This document shows positions 8,982 through 17,473 of a stretch of 64,000 nt of DNA, piece by piece. The first letter of the stretch is position 1; every line of letters begins with the position of its first letter. The position numbers and the translations under genes were made by a program. The notes below the pieces were generated by a model. The model was not told the DNA's origin. It saw only the letters and a program-made list of their open reading frames with translations, and did no database searches. This DNA is from Chelatococcus sambhunathii (lineage in GTDB: Bacteria; Pseudomonadota; Alphaproteobacteria; Rhizobiales; Methylopilaceae): positions 1-64,000 of the forward strand of contig JADBEO010000002.1 of the NCBI GenBank assembly GCA_031316315.1. Reading direction: 5' to 3'.

Positions 8982-10070
8982 GTGCCGGACGAGAACACGC
9001 CGCTGGTCACCGAGGCCGTCGTAACGGTCGGCGACGCCGCCGCGCTGATCGTCGCGCTCGGCGATTTCTGGCGCTCGCATGACGTCGACATAACGAGCGA
9101 ACCGGGACGCCTGACTGCAAGACTCGGTCTCGGAGAGGGCGAGCTGGAGGTCGTCGAGGGCGGCCTGACGGCGCGCCTGGAAGGGACCGATCTCGGCGCG
9201 CTCGAGCTGCTGCGCGGCTATCTCACCGAAAGCCTCGAGCGCTTCGCCGGCGAGAGAGGCGCGCGCATCGCGTGGTCGGGTCACATGCGCGAGGCGAAAA
9301 CCTTCGCCGACTTTCGCGAGGTTCGCCTCGTCTCGGCGCGCGACGTCGCCCCGCGCATCCGGCGGCTGACCTTTACGGGCGAGGACATCGCGCGCTTCGG
9401 GTCGGAAAAGGACATCCACGTGCGGATGTATTTTCCGCCCGAGGGGCTGGCCCAGCCGGAATGGCCGCGTCCGGGGCCGGACGGGCGCACCGTTTGGCCG
9501 GCCGAGGAGCGCCGTCCGGAGGTCCGCTACTACACCGTGCGCCGCTACGACGCCGGGCGGGGCGAGATCGAGATCGACTTTGTGATGCACGCCGACGAGG
9601 GGCCGGGCTCGGCCTTCGCGGCCCGCGCGGCGCCCGGATCGATCTGCGGCATGGCGGGGCCGGTCGGCCGCAGCGCGCCGGACGCCGGCTGGACGCTGTT
9701 CGCCGGCGACGAGACCGCGCTGCCGGCGATCGCACGCCTGCTCGAGACGATGCCGCGCGACGCGCAAGGCGCCGCTTTCATCGAGGTGGACTGTGCTGGC
9801 GACGAGATCGCGCTCGACGCGCCCGCCGGCGTCCACGTCCGCTGGCTGCACCGGCGCGGAGCGCCGGCGGGCGCGACCGACCTGCTGATCTCCGCGCTGC
9901 GCGGCGTCGCCTGGCCCGGCCATGACGACGTCTTCGCCTGGGTCGCCTGCGAATACGGCGCCTCGAAGCTCATCCGGAAGCACCTGCGCACGGCCTGCGG
10001 CCTGCCGCGCGAGAAGCACCTCGTCGTCGGCTACTGGGAACGCCAGACGGCCGAGGCGGAGGCGGCGTAA
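8982..10070 (+). CDS. Siderophore-interacting flavoprotein with N-terminal DUF2218 domain
   Basis: The product is 362 aa from the GTG at 8982, which has GGAGG 6 bp upstream; an ATG at 8955 would add nine Arg-rich residues. Residues 1-90 resemble DUF2218 (ending LERFAGERGARIAWSG). Residues about 95-355 form a ferredoxin-reductase-like SIP domain with the FAD motif RYYTVRRYD, GPVGRS, DETALPAIARLLE and the C-terminal LVVGYWER signature. SIPs reduce ferric siderophores in the cytoplasm to release iron. No siderophore uptake genes are adjacent. Confidence 0.88.
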   Translation: MPDENTPLVTEAVVTVGDAAALIVALGDFWRSHDVDITSEPGRLTARLGLGEGELEVVEGGLTARLEGTDLGALELLRGYLTESLERFAGERGARIAWSGHMREAKTFADFREVRLVSARDVAPRIRRLTFTGEDIARFGSEKDIHVRMYFPPEGLAQPEWPRPGPDGRTVWPAEERRPEVRYYTVRRYDAGRGEIEIDFVMHADEGPGSAFAARAAPGSICGMAGPVGRSAPDAGWTLFAGDETALPAIARLLETMPRDAQGAAFIEVDCAGDEIALDAPAGVHVRWLHRRGAPAGATDLLISALRGVAWPGHDDVFAWVACEYGASKLIRKHLRTACGLPREKHLVVGYWERQTAEAEAA

Positions 10071-10077
10071 GCCCGCT

Positions 10078-10581
10078 TCAACTCTCTTCGACGAACCGCA
10101 CCTCGTCCGGCGCGAAGAAGCGCTCGACGAGATTGGGGGCGTCGCCCTCGCGGTCGACGATGAAGAAGCCCTGCCGCTCGGCGATGGTCAGCACCGGGAA
10201 GTGCCAGACGCCGGCCGCGTAGTTCACGCCCTGGTCGCCGCGGGCGCGGAAGCAGCGGAGCGTCGACAGGTCCGGCTCCTCGCCGCCCTCGGCGACCACG
10301 ACGAGCCAAGCCTCGCGCGAAAGCGGATAGAAGGCCTGGCTCGCCAGCGGATGCTTCTCCAGCATGTCGATGGCGAGCGGACGCGGCCGTCGCCTCGCCT
10401 CGAAGATCGACACGCAGGTCCTGCCGCCGTCGCCGATCTCGACGCGCGCGAGGTCGTGGCGGCGCAGCGCGAACCCCTGATTGATGACGCGGGTCTCGCA
10501 GCCGTCGGTCTCGATGACGTCGCCGAACGGCGCGAAGGCCGTCTTGGTGAGCGGTTCGATCGGGAGCGGCCCGCCGCTCAC
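10078..10581 (-). CDS. allA: Ureidoglycolate lyase
   Basis: The product is 167 aa from a GTG at 10581 that overlaps the alc stop codon (GTGA), so it is translationally coupled. The family features are PLTKTAFAPFGDVIE, the FEARRRPRP stretch, MLEKHPLASQAFYPL, WLVVVA, GVNYAAGVWHFPVL and DREG near the C-terminus. It converts ureidoglycolate to glyoxylate and urea, the step after allantoicase. Confidence 0.93.
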   Translation of the reverse strand: MSGGPLPIEPLTKTAFAPFGDVIETDGCETRVINQGFALRRHDLARVEIGDGGRTCVSIFEARRRPRPLAIDMLEKHPLASQAFYPLSREAWLVVVAEGGEEPDLSTLRCFRARGDQGVNYAAGVWHFPVLTIAERQGFFIVDREGDAPNLVERFFAPDEVRFVEES

Positions 10582-11576
10582 GCCAGCTTGCCGAACAGGC
10601 GAAGCCGCGAGACGCCGCCGTCCGGGAAGATGTTCAGACGGACATGGCTGATCGGCCCGAGCCGCGCGATCGCCTCCGCGCCAAAACCGTGGATCGCGTC
10701 GGCCTCGAGCTTCTGGGGCGCGAGCAGCTCCGGCCAGAACATCGACTGGGTGATCAGTGACTGCTGGGCGCCCTGCTCGACGCGCGCCGCCTGGATCGAG
10801 CAGCTGTCCGGAAAATTCCCCTTGAAGCGCGCGGTGTCGAGCTCGATCCGGTCGACGACGCCGGGCGCGGCGAGCGCGACGATGATCCAGTCGTTGCCCG
10901 GCTCGCGGCGGCGTCGGGTCTCCCAGCCGTCGCCCATGGTGCGGCCGCGCCCTTCTGAAAGCAGAGCCATGACGTTGCCGTAGTGGGCGTCGTTGTAGGC
11001 GATGATCCGCCCGCCGTGCTTGGCCGCCGAGAGCTCGATCTCGCCGCGGCGCTCCTCGTCGGTCCAGTCGCGGTTCGGCACGCCGTAGACGCGCAGCCGC
11101 GCGACGCCGCCGTCCGGGTAGATCGAGAGCTTCAGCCAGTTGACCGGGTCGAGGTCGCCGACCGGGACGTAATGGTGGGAGCTGGGGTTGAGCGCCGTCG
11201 TGCGCACGAGCGGCCGCCAGCGGCCGTTCGGATCGGGCGTCTCCTCGCTGAAGATCGCCTCGATCTGCGCGGCGGGAGGATAGTTGCCCGTGAAGTGCGA
11301 TGTGTCGATGTCGACGCCTTTCACAACGCCCGGCACGCCGAGCCGGATCAGCAGCCAGTCGTTGCCGCCGTTGCGCCGCCGCCGGGTCTCCCAGCCGTCC
11401 ATCCACTTGCCGTTGTCGTCGAAGACGTCCGGCTTGAATACGGCGGGCTCGTCCTGCAGGACGCGCTCTTTGGCGGCGAAGAACTCGTCCGACGCAAGAA
11501 CGGCCTGCGCGCCCATCAGCGGCGAGGCGAGGTTGACGTAGTCGTAGACGAAGTCGGGAACGTTCGGGTCGCGCAT
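10578..11576 (-). CDS. alc: Allantoicase
   Basis: The product is 332 aa made of two tandem allantoicase beta-sandwich domains; each carries the signature DGWETRRRR followed by GNDW and a strand ending D(T/S)xxFxGN(Y/F)P (first at about 66-100, second at about 222-255). It hydrolyses allantoate to ureidoglycolate and urea. The ATG at 11576 starts MRDPNVPDFVYDYVNLASP, a usual N-terminus. It is divergent from puuE and coupled to allA, giving an allantoin-to-glyoxylate module. Confidence 0.95.
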   Translation of the reverse strand: MRDPNVPDFVYDYVNLASPLMGAQAVLASDEFFAAKERVLQDEPAVFKPDVFDDNGKWMDGWETRRRRNGGNDWLLIRLGVPGVVKGVDIDTSHFTGNYPPAAQIEAIFSEETPDPNGRWRPLVRTTALNPSSHHYVPVGDLDPVNWLKLSIYPDGGVARLRVYGVPNRDWTDEERRGEIELSAAKHGGRIIAYNDAHYGNVMALLSEGRGRTMGDGWETRRRREPGNDWIIVALAAPGVVDRIELDTARFKGNFPDSCSIQAARVEQGAQQSLITQSMFWPELLAPQKLEADAIHGFGAEAIARLGPISHVRLNIFPDGGVSRLRLFGKLA

Positions 11577-11638
11577 ATTATCGGGTCGGCTGAGGAGGAT
11601 GGGCGGCGGCTGGCGCCGGGCGGTCAGGATGTCGAGCC

Positions 11639-11666
11639 TTGCACGGACGGCGGTGGCCGCGATAGT
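11639..11666 (+). promoter_or_regulatory. Candidate promoter for puuE
   Basis: TTGCAC (11639-11644), a 16-bp spacer and GATAGT (11661-11666) lie 60 bp before the puuE start, in the 149-bp gap between divergent ureide genes. Confidence 0.4.
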
Positions 11667-11725
11667 GCGCAGGCGGCTCGCTTCCCTTGGCCGCAAGTTC
11701 TGGCCGCACGTTCTCAGGACGCCCG

Positions 11726-12637
11726 ATGACGGAAGACAGCGCCTATCCGCGCGACATGCTGGGCTACGGCCCGACGCCGCCAAAGCTCCGCTGGCCGGGC
11801 GACGCGCGGGTCGCCGTCCAGTTCGTGCTGAACTACGAGGAGGGCTCGGAGAACGCCGTGCTGCATGGCGATGCGGCCTCCGAGATCTTCCTGTCGGAGA
11901 TCGTGGGCGCGGCGCCTTATGTCGGGGCGCGGCACCTCAGCATGGAGTCGCTGTTCGAATACGGCTCGCGCGTCGGCGTTTGGCGCATCCTCGACGCCTT
12001 CCGCAAGCGCGGGCTGCCGCTCACCGTCTTCGCCGTCGCCATGGCGCTGGAGCGCAACCCGCTGGTGGCGGAGATCGGCATGCGCGACGGCCACGAGTTC
12101 TGCTCGCACGGCTACCGCTGGATCAACTACCACGGCGTGCCGGAGGAGGTGGAGCGCGAGCATATGGCCCGCGCCGTCGAGATCCTGAGCCGGCTCACCG
12201 GGGAAAGGCCGCTCGGCTGGTACACCGGCCGGACCAGCGAGAACACCCGCCGCCTCGTCGCGGAGGAGGGCGGCTTCGTCTACGACGCCGACGACTACAG
12301 CGACGACCTGCCGTTTTGGAGCCGCATGGTCGACAGGCCGCATCTCGTGGTGCCCTACACGCTGGACGCGAACGACATGCGCTTCTGCACGGCGCAGGCG
12401 TTCAACACCGGCGAGGACTTCTTCCGTTACCTGCGTGATTCCTTCGACGCTCTCTATCGGGAAGGCGAGGTGACCCCGCGCATGATGTCGATCGGCATGC
12501 ACTGCCGGATCCTCGGCCGGCCAGGCCGCATCGGCGCCCTGACGCGCTTTCTCGACCACGTCATGGCGCACGAGAAGGCGTGGATCTGCCGGCGAATCGA
12601 CATCGCGCGGGCGTTCATGGAGCAGGTCCCGAGCTGA
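11726..12637 (+). CDS. puuE: Allantoinase PuuE (polysaccharide-deacetylase fold)
   Basis: The product is 303 aa. The motifs PRDMLGYG, FVLNYEEGSENAVLHGD, CSHGYRWINYHG, GWYTGRTSENTRRLV and the C-terminal ARAFMEQVP identify the metal-independent, deacetylase-like allantoinase rather than the amidohydrolase AllB. It opens allantoin to allantoate for allantoicase. The ATG at 11726 is chosen over 11687 because MTEDSAYPRDMLGYG is the usual N-terminus. Confidence 0.94.
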   Translation: MTEDSAYPRDMLGYGPTPPKLRWPGDARVAVQFVLNYEEGSENAVLHGDAASEIFLSEIVGAAPYVGARHLSMESLFEYGSRVGVWRILDAFRKRGLPLTVFAVAMALERNPLVAEIGMRDGHEFCSHGYRWINYHGVPEEVEREHMARAVEILSRLTGERPLGWYTGRTSENTRRLVAEEGGFVYDADDYSDDLPFWSRMVDRPHLVVPYTLDANDMRFCTAQAFNTGEDFFRYLRDSFDALYREGEVTPRMMSIGMHCRILGRPGRIGALTRFLDHVMAHEKAWICRRIDIARAFMEQVPS

Positions 12638-12650
12638 GAAGCGCCGCGCC

Positions 12651-12820
12651 GGATCCCTCCCTCCGAGAGGGGAGGGTGGCCGAGGCGAAGCCGAGGTCGG
12701 GTGGGGTCGGTGCAGGATGAGGCGGGACGGCAGCTGTCGCGCTCTACGCTCAAAGTCCCCTCCTGACCCTCGACTTGCTCGGGCCACCCTCCCCGCTGCC
12801 GCGGGGCAGGGATTAGGGAA
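12651..12820. repeat. Family C palindromes, copies 4 and 5
   Basis: Two GC-rich palindromic units fill the puuE-neuA gap: 12651-12710 (CCCTCCCTCC with GAGGGGAGGG, then GGTCGGGTGGGGTCGG) and 12755-12820 (CCCCTCCTGACCCTC, CCACCCTCCCC, CGGGGCAGGG). They resemble the units at 38-76 and 4394-4433. The rest of 12638-12898 contains nothing recognisable. Confidence 0.55.
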
Positions 12821-12898
12821 GGCGTGAGGCCTCCTGATCGCCTTGAGAGACTTCTGCGAGGGAGGGATGGTCGCGGTTCGAGCGATGAGGCGACCTGA

Positions 12899-13612
12899 CT
12901 ATTCGTACCGCTCCAGCTCCCATGCGCCGGCGGCGATCATCGCCTCCATCACCGCCCAGTCAGTCCTGGAGTCGATGTTGTGGCTGCGCTCCTCCGGCAT
13001 GACGAAGGGCAGCGTCCCTTCCGGCAGGAAGCGCCTCTCGCGCATGAATGCCTCGACCGAGATCAGGTAGAAGGCGCCGTTCAGGCGGTAGGGCTGCGGC
13101 AGCGACTGGCGCGGGCCCTCGAAACCCTCGCCCATATAGGCGACGATGCGACCGCCCTCGATGCGCTTGAGCTTCTCGGGTCGCGGCTCGTCATGCGCCA
13201 CGAGGCTCACCGAAGCCTCGGCGTCCGACGCCTCAACGGCGGCGCACATCGCTTCGAGATCCGTAAGACGCCGGAACGGCGAGGTCGCCTGCAGGATCAG
13301 CAGATGGCCGACCGAGATCGCGTTCTCGGCTAGAACATGCTCGACGACCGCGGCGGTGGTCGCCGCGTCGTCGGCGAGATGGGCCGGCCTTAGGCTCGGC
13401 GCGGCGACGCCCTGGCGGGTCGCGATCGCGTGCATTTCCGGGTCGTCGGTCGTCACCAGCGTCCGATCGATGCGCGACGACGCCCTGGCGAATTTGATCG
13501 CGCGATCGAGCAGGCTGTCTCCGCCGGCGACCGGGCGGATGTTCTTTCCCGGCACGCCCTTCGAACCGCCCCGGACAGGAATGATCGCGGTAAGCGGCTC
13601 GCCGCGGAGCAT
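12899..13612 (-). CDS. neuA: CMP-nonulosonate (sialic acid-type) cytidylyltransferase
   Basis: The product is 237 aa. Motif order: AIIPVRGGSKGVPGKNI (CTP-binding P-loop, residues 9-25), SLLDRAIKFA, TDDPEM, LQATSPFRRLTDLE and NGAFYLISVEAF, IDSRTDWAVMEAMI. This is the NeuA/LegF/PseF family, which activates a nine-carbon sialic-acid-like sugar as its CMP derivative. The exact sugar cannot be told from sequence. It is downstream of neuC; the two start/stop regions share a 14-bp repeat, suggesting they once overlapped. Confidence 0.85.
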   Translation of the reverse strand: MLRGEPLTAIIPVRGGSKGVPGKNIRPVAGGDSLLDRAIKFARASSRIDRTLVTTDDPEMHAIATRQGVAAPSLRPAHLADDAATTAAVVEHVLAENAISVGHLLILQATSPFRRLTDLEAMCAAVEASDAEASVSLVAHDEPRPEKLKRIEGGRIVAYMGEGFEGPRQSLPQPYRLNGAFYLISVEAFMRERRFLPEGTLPFVMPEERSHNIDSRTDWAVMEAMIAAGAWELERYE

Positions 13613-13754
13613 CTAAGGCCGCGCCCGTTCATTCTGTAGAGCTTCGTCATGCCCGGGCTTGACCCGGGCATCCATCACCTTGGCGAAGATGATGGCTTGC
13701 CGGGTCAAGCCCGGCAATGACGGCTCGTATCGGGAGGCCACGCCGCGGAGCATC
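13600..13754. repeat. Family B element flanked by a 14-bp direct repeat
   Basis: The direct repeat CGCCGCGGAGCATC is at 13600-13613 and again at 13741-13754. Between them (13614-13740, 127 bp) is an inverted-repeat element with arms CGTCATGCCCGGGCTTGACCCGG (from about 13645) and its near-complement (to about 13722). One repeat copy contains the neuA start codon, the other the neuC stop codon. This looks like an insertion with target duplication. Confidence 0.8.
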
Positions 13755-14907
13755 AGTAGGTCAGCATCTTGTCGATAGTCAGCGGGCAGGTCGCGAGCAC
13801 GTCGGCGATGCGTTTTCCGGCGTGGCCGTCGCCGTAGATCATGTCGACCGGGCGCTCGGTCGCGCTCCAGACGTCGCGGATGGCGGCGGCGATGGCGTCG
13901 CGGCCGTAGTCGACGTCGCGCACGTTCCGGCCGCGATCGCGACCGCGCTGGCGGCTGCCGATGTTGACCGCCGGCACGCCGAGATAGGCGCACTCGCGAA
14001 GCGCGACGGAGGAATTGCCGATAATCCCGCGGCTGTGCATGAGCACGGCGAGGAAGTCCGCCGGGTGCATGTTGCGGTAGAAGTGGACTTGGCGCAGCCG
14101 TCCGTGCTCGCGCGCGACGCGGATCGCCTTCGAGGTCCCGTCCGAGCCGGCGTCGACGTTCGGCCAGAACCACAGCGCCGGCACGCCCGCGGCCTCGATC
14201 GCCTCGATGGTCTCGGCGGTGTTGCGGTAGCTGTCGTCATACTCGGTCGTCACCGGATGCTGCATCACGACGACGTAAGGCTCTCTTACGTCGACCCCGG
14301 CGCCGACGCCGGAATAGCGTGTGACGATCTCCGCGACGTCGCGCTTTTCCTCCAGCGCCTCGCGCGCGAGGTCGATCGACGGGCAGCCGGTGAGGAAAAT
14401 GCTTTCCGGCCGCTCTCCCAGCTTCTCCACGCGGATGCGGGCGCTCTCGCAGCAGACGAGGTGGATGTCGGCGAGCTTGGTGTTGGCGTGGCGGGTCTTC
14501 TCGTCGATCGAGCCGGTGACTTCGCCACCTTGCACATGGGCGAGCGGGATGTTCATGTAGGCGGCGGCGACCGACGTCGCGATCGTCTCGTAGCGATCTG
14601 CAACGGTCACGACCACGTCCGGCTGGAGATCGTTGAAGACGGTCGCGAGCTCGGCCATGCCGATCCCGGTGGACTTGGCGGAGGTGACGAGGTTCTCGCC
14701 CTCGACGATCATGTAGACTTTCCGGTCGATCCTGAACCCTTCAGCCTCCATCACCTTCACGGCCGCGCCGTAGCGATCGAGCAGGGCGGAGGCCGCGACG
14801 ACGAGCTGCAGCTCCAGATCCGGATGGTCGCGGATGGCGGCGAGCGCCGTCTTGATCCGCGCATAGGAAGGCCGCGCGGTCACGACGACGCAGATCTTAC
14901 GCTTCAT
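13753..14907 (-). CDS. neuC: UDP-N-acetylglucosamine 2-epimerase (hydrolysing)
   Basis: The product is 384 aa with a GT-B-like epimerase fold. Motifs seen are CVVVTARPSYARIKTAL, DVVVTVADRYETIATSVAA, IPLAHVQGGEVTGSIDEKTRH, TGCPSID, VVMQHPVTTEYD, and GNSSVALRECAYLGVPAVNIGSRQ. These match the NeuC/LegG group that releases ManNAc-type sugars from a UDP-HexNAc, rather than the non-hydrolysing WecB. The ATG at 14907 overlaps the neuB stop codon (ATGA), so the two are coupled. Confidence 0.9.
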   Translation of the reverse strand: MKRKICVVVTARPSYARIKTALAAIRDHPDLELQLVVAASALLDRYGAAVKVMEAEGFRIDRKVYMIVEGENLVTSAKSTGIGMAELATVFNDLQPDVVVTVADRYETIATSVAAAYMNIPLAHVQGGEVTGSIDEKTRHANTKLADIHLVCCESARIRVEKLGERPESIFLTGCPSIDLAREALEEKRDVAEIVTRYSGVGAGVDVREPYVVVMQHPVTTEYDDSYRNTAETIEAIEAAGVPALWFWPNVDAGSDGTSKAIRVAREHGRLRQVHFYRNMHPADFLAVLMHSRGIIGNSSVALRECAYLGVPAVNIGSRQRGRDRGRNVRDVDYGRDAIAAAIRDVWSATERPVDMIYGDGHAGKRIADVLATCPLTIDKMLTY

Positions 14908-15962
14908 GATGCTGTGAAATCCTCGAACTTGAGCGCCGCGTCGCGGACGACGTCGCGCGCGAGCCGGCGGCCAATCAGATCGTCGACCTGCGCTGCGGGA
15001 ATGCCCGAACCGGGCTTCTTGAGGCCGAGATCCTCGCGGGAGACGACCGTTCCTGCGGAAAGATCGCGCGCCGCGACCACGCTTTTCAGGAAGATGTCGC
15101 GCATGCCGGCGACGCTTGGGTCGAGCGTGGACTTGTCGAGCGGGGCGGCGCGCATGCGCTCGATGAAGTGAATTCCGTCGACGATCTGGCGCAGTTCCTG
15201 CGGCGTCACGGAGGCCACGACGTCCGGGCCGAACATCTCGCGGCTCATCGTCAGATGCACCTCGACGATCTCGGCCGAGAAGGCCGCGGACGCGGCGAGC
15301 GCGGGGAAGATCGTGCCGGAATGGTCGGACAGGCCGACGGCCGAGCCGTACCGGTCGCGCAGCTGCCCAAGAACGTTGAGGCCGATGGCCTCCGGCGGGG
15401 AGGGGTAGCGCGTCGTGCATTGGAAGGTGGCGAAGGGAGCGCCGGCCGCGCGCACGACCTCGACCGCGTCGTCGATCTCGGACAGCGGGCTCATGCCGCT
15501 CGACAGCATGACCGGGCGTCCGTCCTTCGCCATCTCCCGGATCATCGGCAGGTTCGTCAGCTCGCCCGAGGCGACCTTCCATGCCGTCATGTCGAGCCGC
15601 CGCAGCAGCTCCACCGCCTCGCCGGAGAAGGGCGAAGAGAGGAAGACGAGGCCCATCTCGTCCGCATGGCGCTTCAGCTCCGCCCACTGTTCGGGCGTGA
15701 ACTCCATCCGCCTCCAGTAGTCATAACGGGTGGCGTCCTGCCTGGAGAACTTCACGCGCCATGGCTCGGCCGCGGTGCTCTCGGCGCTCGCGATGTGGGT
15801 CTGGAACTTGACCGCATGCGCGCCGGCGCGGGCGGCGCAGTCGATATAGGCGTGCGCCTGGCCCAGGCTTCCGTCATGCGCCTGCGCGATCTCGGCGATG
15901 ACGGCGCAGGTCGCGCCGGCCTGCGGCCAGGCGAGCCAGTGCGGGGGCAGGGGGTCGGTCAC
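14904..15962 (-). CDS. neuB: Sialic acid synthase-type enzyme (NeuB/LegI)
   Basis: The product is 352 aa. A TIM-barrel (residues 20-285) carries AEIAQAHDGSLGQAHAYIDCA, AVKFQTH, LSSPFSGEAVELL, WKVASGELTNLPMI, SSGMSPLSEID, CTTRYPSPPE and GLSDHSGTIFP. A C-terminal antifreeze-like SAF domain (about 290-350) includes GLKKPGSGIPA and LIGRRLARDV. It condenses phosphoenolpyruvate with a ManNAc-type sugar to a nonulosonate. It starts 20 bp after the preceding surface-carbohydrate gene and overlaps neuC by 4 bp. Confidence 0.92.
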   Translation of the reverse strand: MTDPLPPHWLAWPQAGATCAVIAEIAQAHDGSLGQAHAYIDCAARAGAHAVKFQTHIASAESTAAEPWRVKFSRQDATRYDYWRRMEFTPEQWAELKRHADEMGLVFLSSPFSGEAVELLRRLDMTAWKVASGELTNLPMIREMAKDGRPVMLSSGMSPLSEIDDAVEVVRAAGAPFATFQCTTRYPSPPEAIGLNVLGQLRDRYGSAVGLSDHSGTIFPALAASAAFSAEIVEVHLTMSREMFGPDVVASVTPQELRQIVDGIHFIERMRAAPLDKSTLDPSVAGMRDIFLKSVVAARDLSAGTVVSREDLGLKKPGSGIPAAQVDDLIGRRLARDVVRDAALKFEDFTAS

Positions 15963-15983
15963 GCAAGCTCCGTCGGCGAACGG

Positions 15984-17333
15984 TCAGGCGGGCGTCAGCC
16001 TGTACATTCTGTCCGACATCTCCTGCACCTTCGGCGGCCGGAAGACCAGAGCCTCGGCGAAGAACCGCGCCCGACGCTCGATCTCGGCCACCGGAGTCGG
16101 CGGGAACTTGTGGCCGTAATAGGCGGGATTGACCGAGGAGCCAGGCACGCCGCGCCGCCGATACTGGCTGAAGCGGCGGCGCAGAATCGCGCCCTGGCCA
16201 GAGAGACGGCGGGCGAGCGAAGGCGGCGGCTTGGGCGCTGCGAGCATCGCCTCGACGCCGTCGACGATCCGCTCGCAGGCGGGCGGACCCTCGCAGGAGG
16301 CGATCAGCCCCGCGAGCGCCGCGCGGGCTTCTTCCGGCGGCCGGTCGGTCAGGGCGCGGTCGGCGAGCATCGCGATGAGCTCGTCCTCGCTGCGCGCCTC
16401 GAGTCCCACGTCGCGCGGCTGCGGGATCTCGTGCTCCTCGGCGATCAGCGGGCGATAGGAGATCGCGGCGCGGCCGAGCAGCGCGGCCTCGATCGCCGTG
16501 GTGCAGCCGTTGTGGACGATGTGCCCGGCGGCGAGCAGCCAGGGGATCAGTTCGCTGTCGAACCGCACCACCGCGCCCGGAACGCCAGCGGTCGCCTGCG
16601 CCCAGGCCTGCGGCCGCTCGTCGGGATGAGGCCGGATGACGATGCGGCGGCCGGGAAACGCCCGGGCGATCCGGGGCAGGGCGGCGACGATCGCCTCGAA
16701 CAATGCAAGTCGATGCTCGAGATAGGGCACGCCGAGGCGCGTGCGGGCGTCGACCACGGAGAGGTCGCGGCCGCCGCCTTCGGTCGCGCCGCGCCCGAGC
16801 AGATCGTTCAGCGTGCCGAAGTTCGAGTTGACGAGAACGAAGTCGCCGAACTCGGCCCTGAGGTCCGCGGCGCGGGCGAGGTAGCGGCTGCGGAACTCGG
16901 GACGCAGCAGGTCGGCCCTCGGATTGCCGGCCAGCACCACCGTGGCGCCGGCGGCGCCGAGCGCCGGCGCGAGTGCCTCCGCCTGCTGCTGGCCCCAGGC
17001 GAACAGCGTCTCGACGCCCGCGAGCGCCTGCGCGCTTGCGCGCCGCACGCGATAGCTCTCCGGCGTCAGCCAGACGAGGCCCTCCTCGTCCCAGGCGGCG
17101 ACGCGATGGCCGAGATTGCGAGCCGCCGTGATCGTGCGGTCGCTGGAGCGGTGAAAGTTCGGCGACAGGAAGATCCCGCGCTCCAGCCGCGCCAGCGCGA
17201 CGTTCATATGAGCCTTGACGCCGACCGTGGCGGAAAAGCCGCGCTGGGCGGCGTGGACGGCGAGAAGGAGCTTGGCGTCGAGCTCGCGGGCGGCGGTCTC
17301 GATCGGCAGGATGACGTGGCGCGCGACGCTCAT
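15984..17333 (-). CDS. Surface carbohydrate biosynthesis protein (GT-B-like), paralogue 1
   Basis: The product is 449 aa. It shares with the gene at 22885-24246 a conserved series: HVILPIETAARELDAKLLLA, VAAWDEEG(A/L), FAWG, GNPR(A/I)DLL, VNSNFG, IRPHPDE and HNGCTTAIEAALLG. The HP-E and HNGCTT blocks resemble the donor-binding half of CDP-glycerol-type or capsule transferases; proteins like this are usually annotated as surface carbohydrate biosynthesis proteins. The C-terminal part is Arg-rich. It heads the neuB-neuC-neuA transcript, so it probably acts on the same glycan. The ATG at 17333 starts MSVARHVILP. Confidence 0.8.
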   Translation of the reverse strand: MSVARHVILPIETAARELDAKLLLAVHAAQRGFSATVGVKAHMNVALARLERGIFLSPNFHRSSDRTITAARNLGHRVAAWDEEGLVWLTPESYRVRRASAQALAGVETLFAWGQQQAEALAPALGAAGATVVLAGNPRADLLRPEFRSRYLARAADLRAEFGDFVLVNSNFGTLNDLLGRGATEGGGRDLSVVDARTRLGVPYLEHRLALFEAIVAALPRIARAFPGRRIVIRPHPDERPQAWAQATAGVPGAVVRFDSELIPWLLAAGHIVHNGCTTAIEAALLGRAAISYRPLIAEEHEIPQPRDVGLEARSEDELIAMLADRALTDRPPEEARAALAGLIASCEGPPACERIVDGVEAMLAAPKPPPSLARRLSGQGAILRRRFSQYRRRGVPGSSVNPAYYGHKFPPTPVAEIERRARFFAEALVFRPPKVQEMSDRMYRLTPA

Positions 17334-17473
17334 CCGCGTCTGCCGCAGAGGTGCGGGGCTTGCCACGAGCCGGCGCGGCGTGGATGAAGGGCGCGCTTTT
17401 CCGCGCCCCGCCGCAGCCTCGCCGGCGCCGCGCGACCAACCGGGCCGAACGCCCAAGCTTCCCGGACCGTCCT

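Noticed and set aside
12899..15962. Assigning the three nonulosonate enzymes firmly to legionaminic or pseudaminic acid
   Set aside because: The dehydratase, aminotransferase and acetyltransferase for those sugars are not in the window; neu symbols describe the family and the precise sugar is left open.
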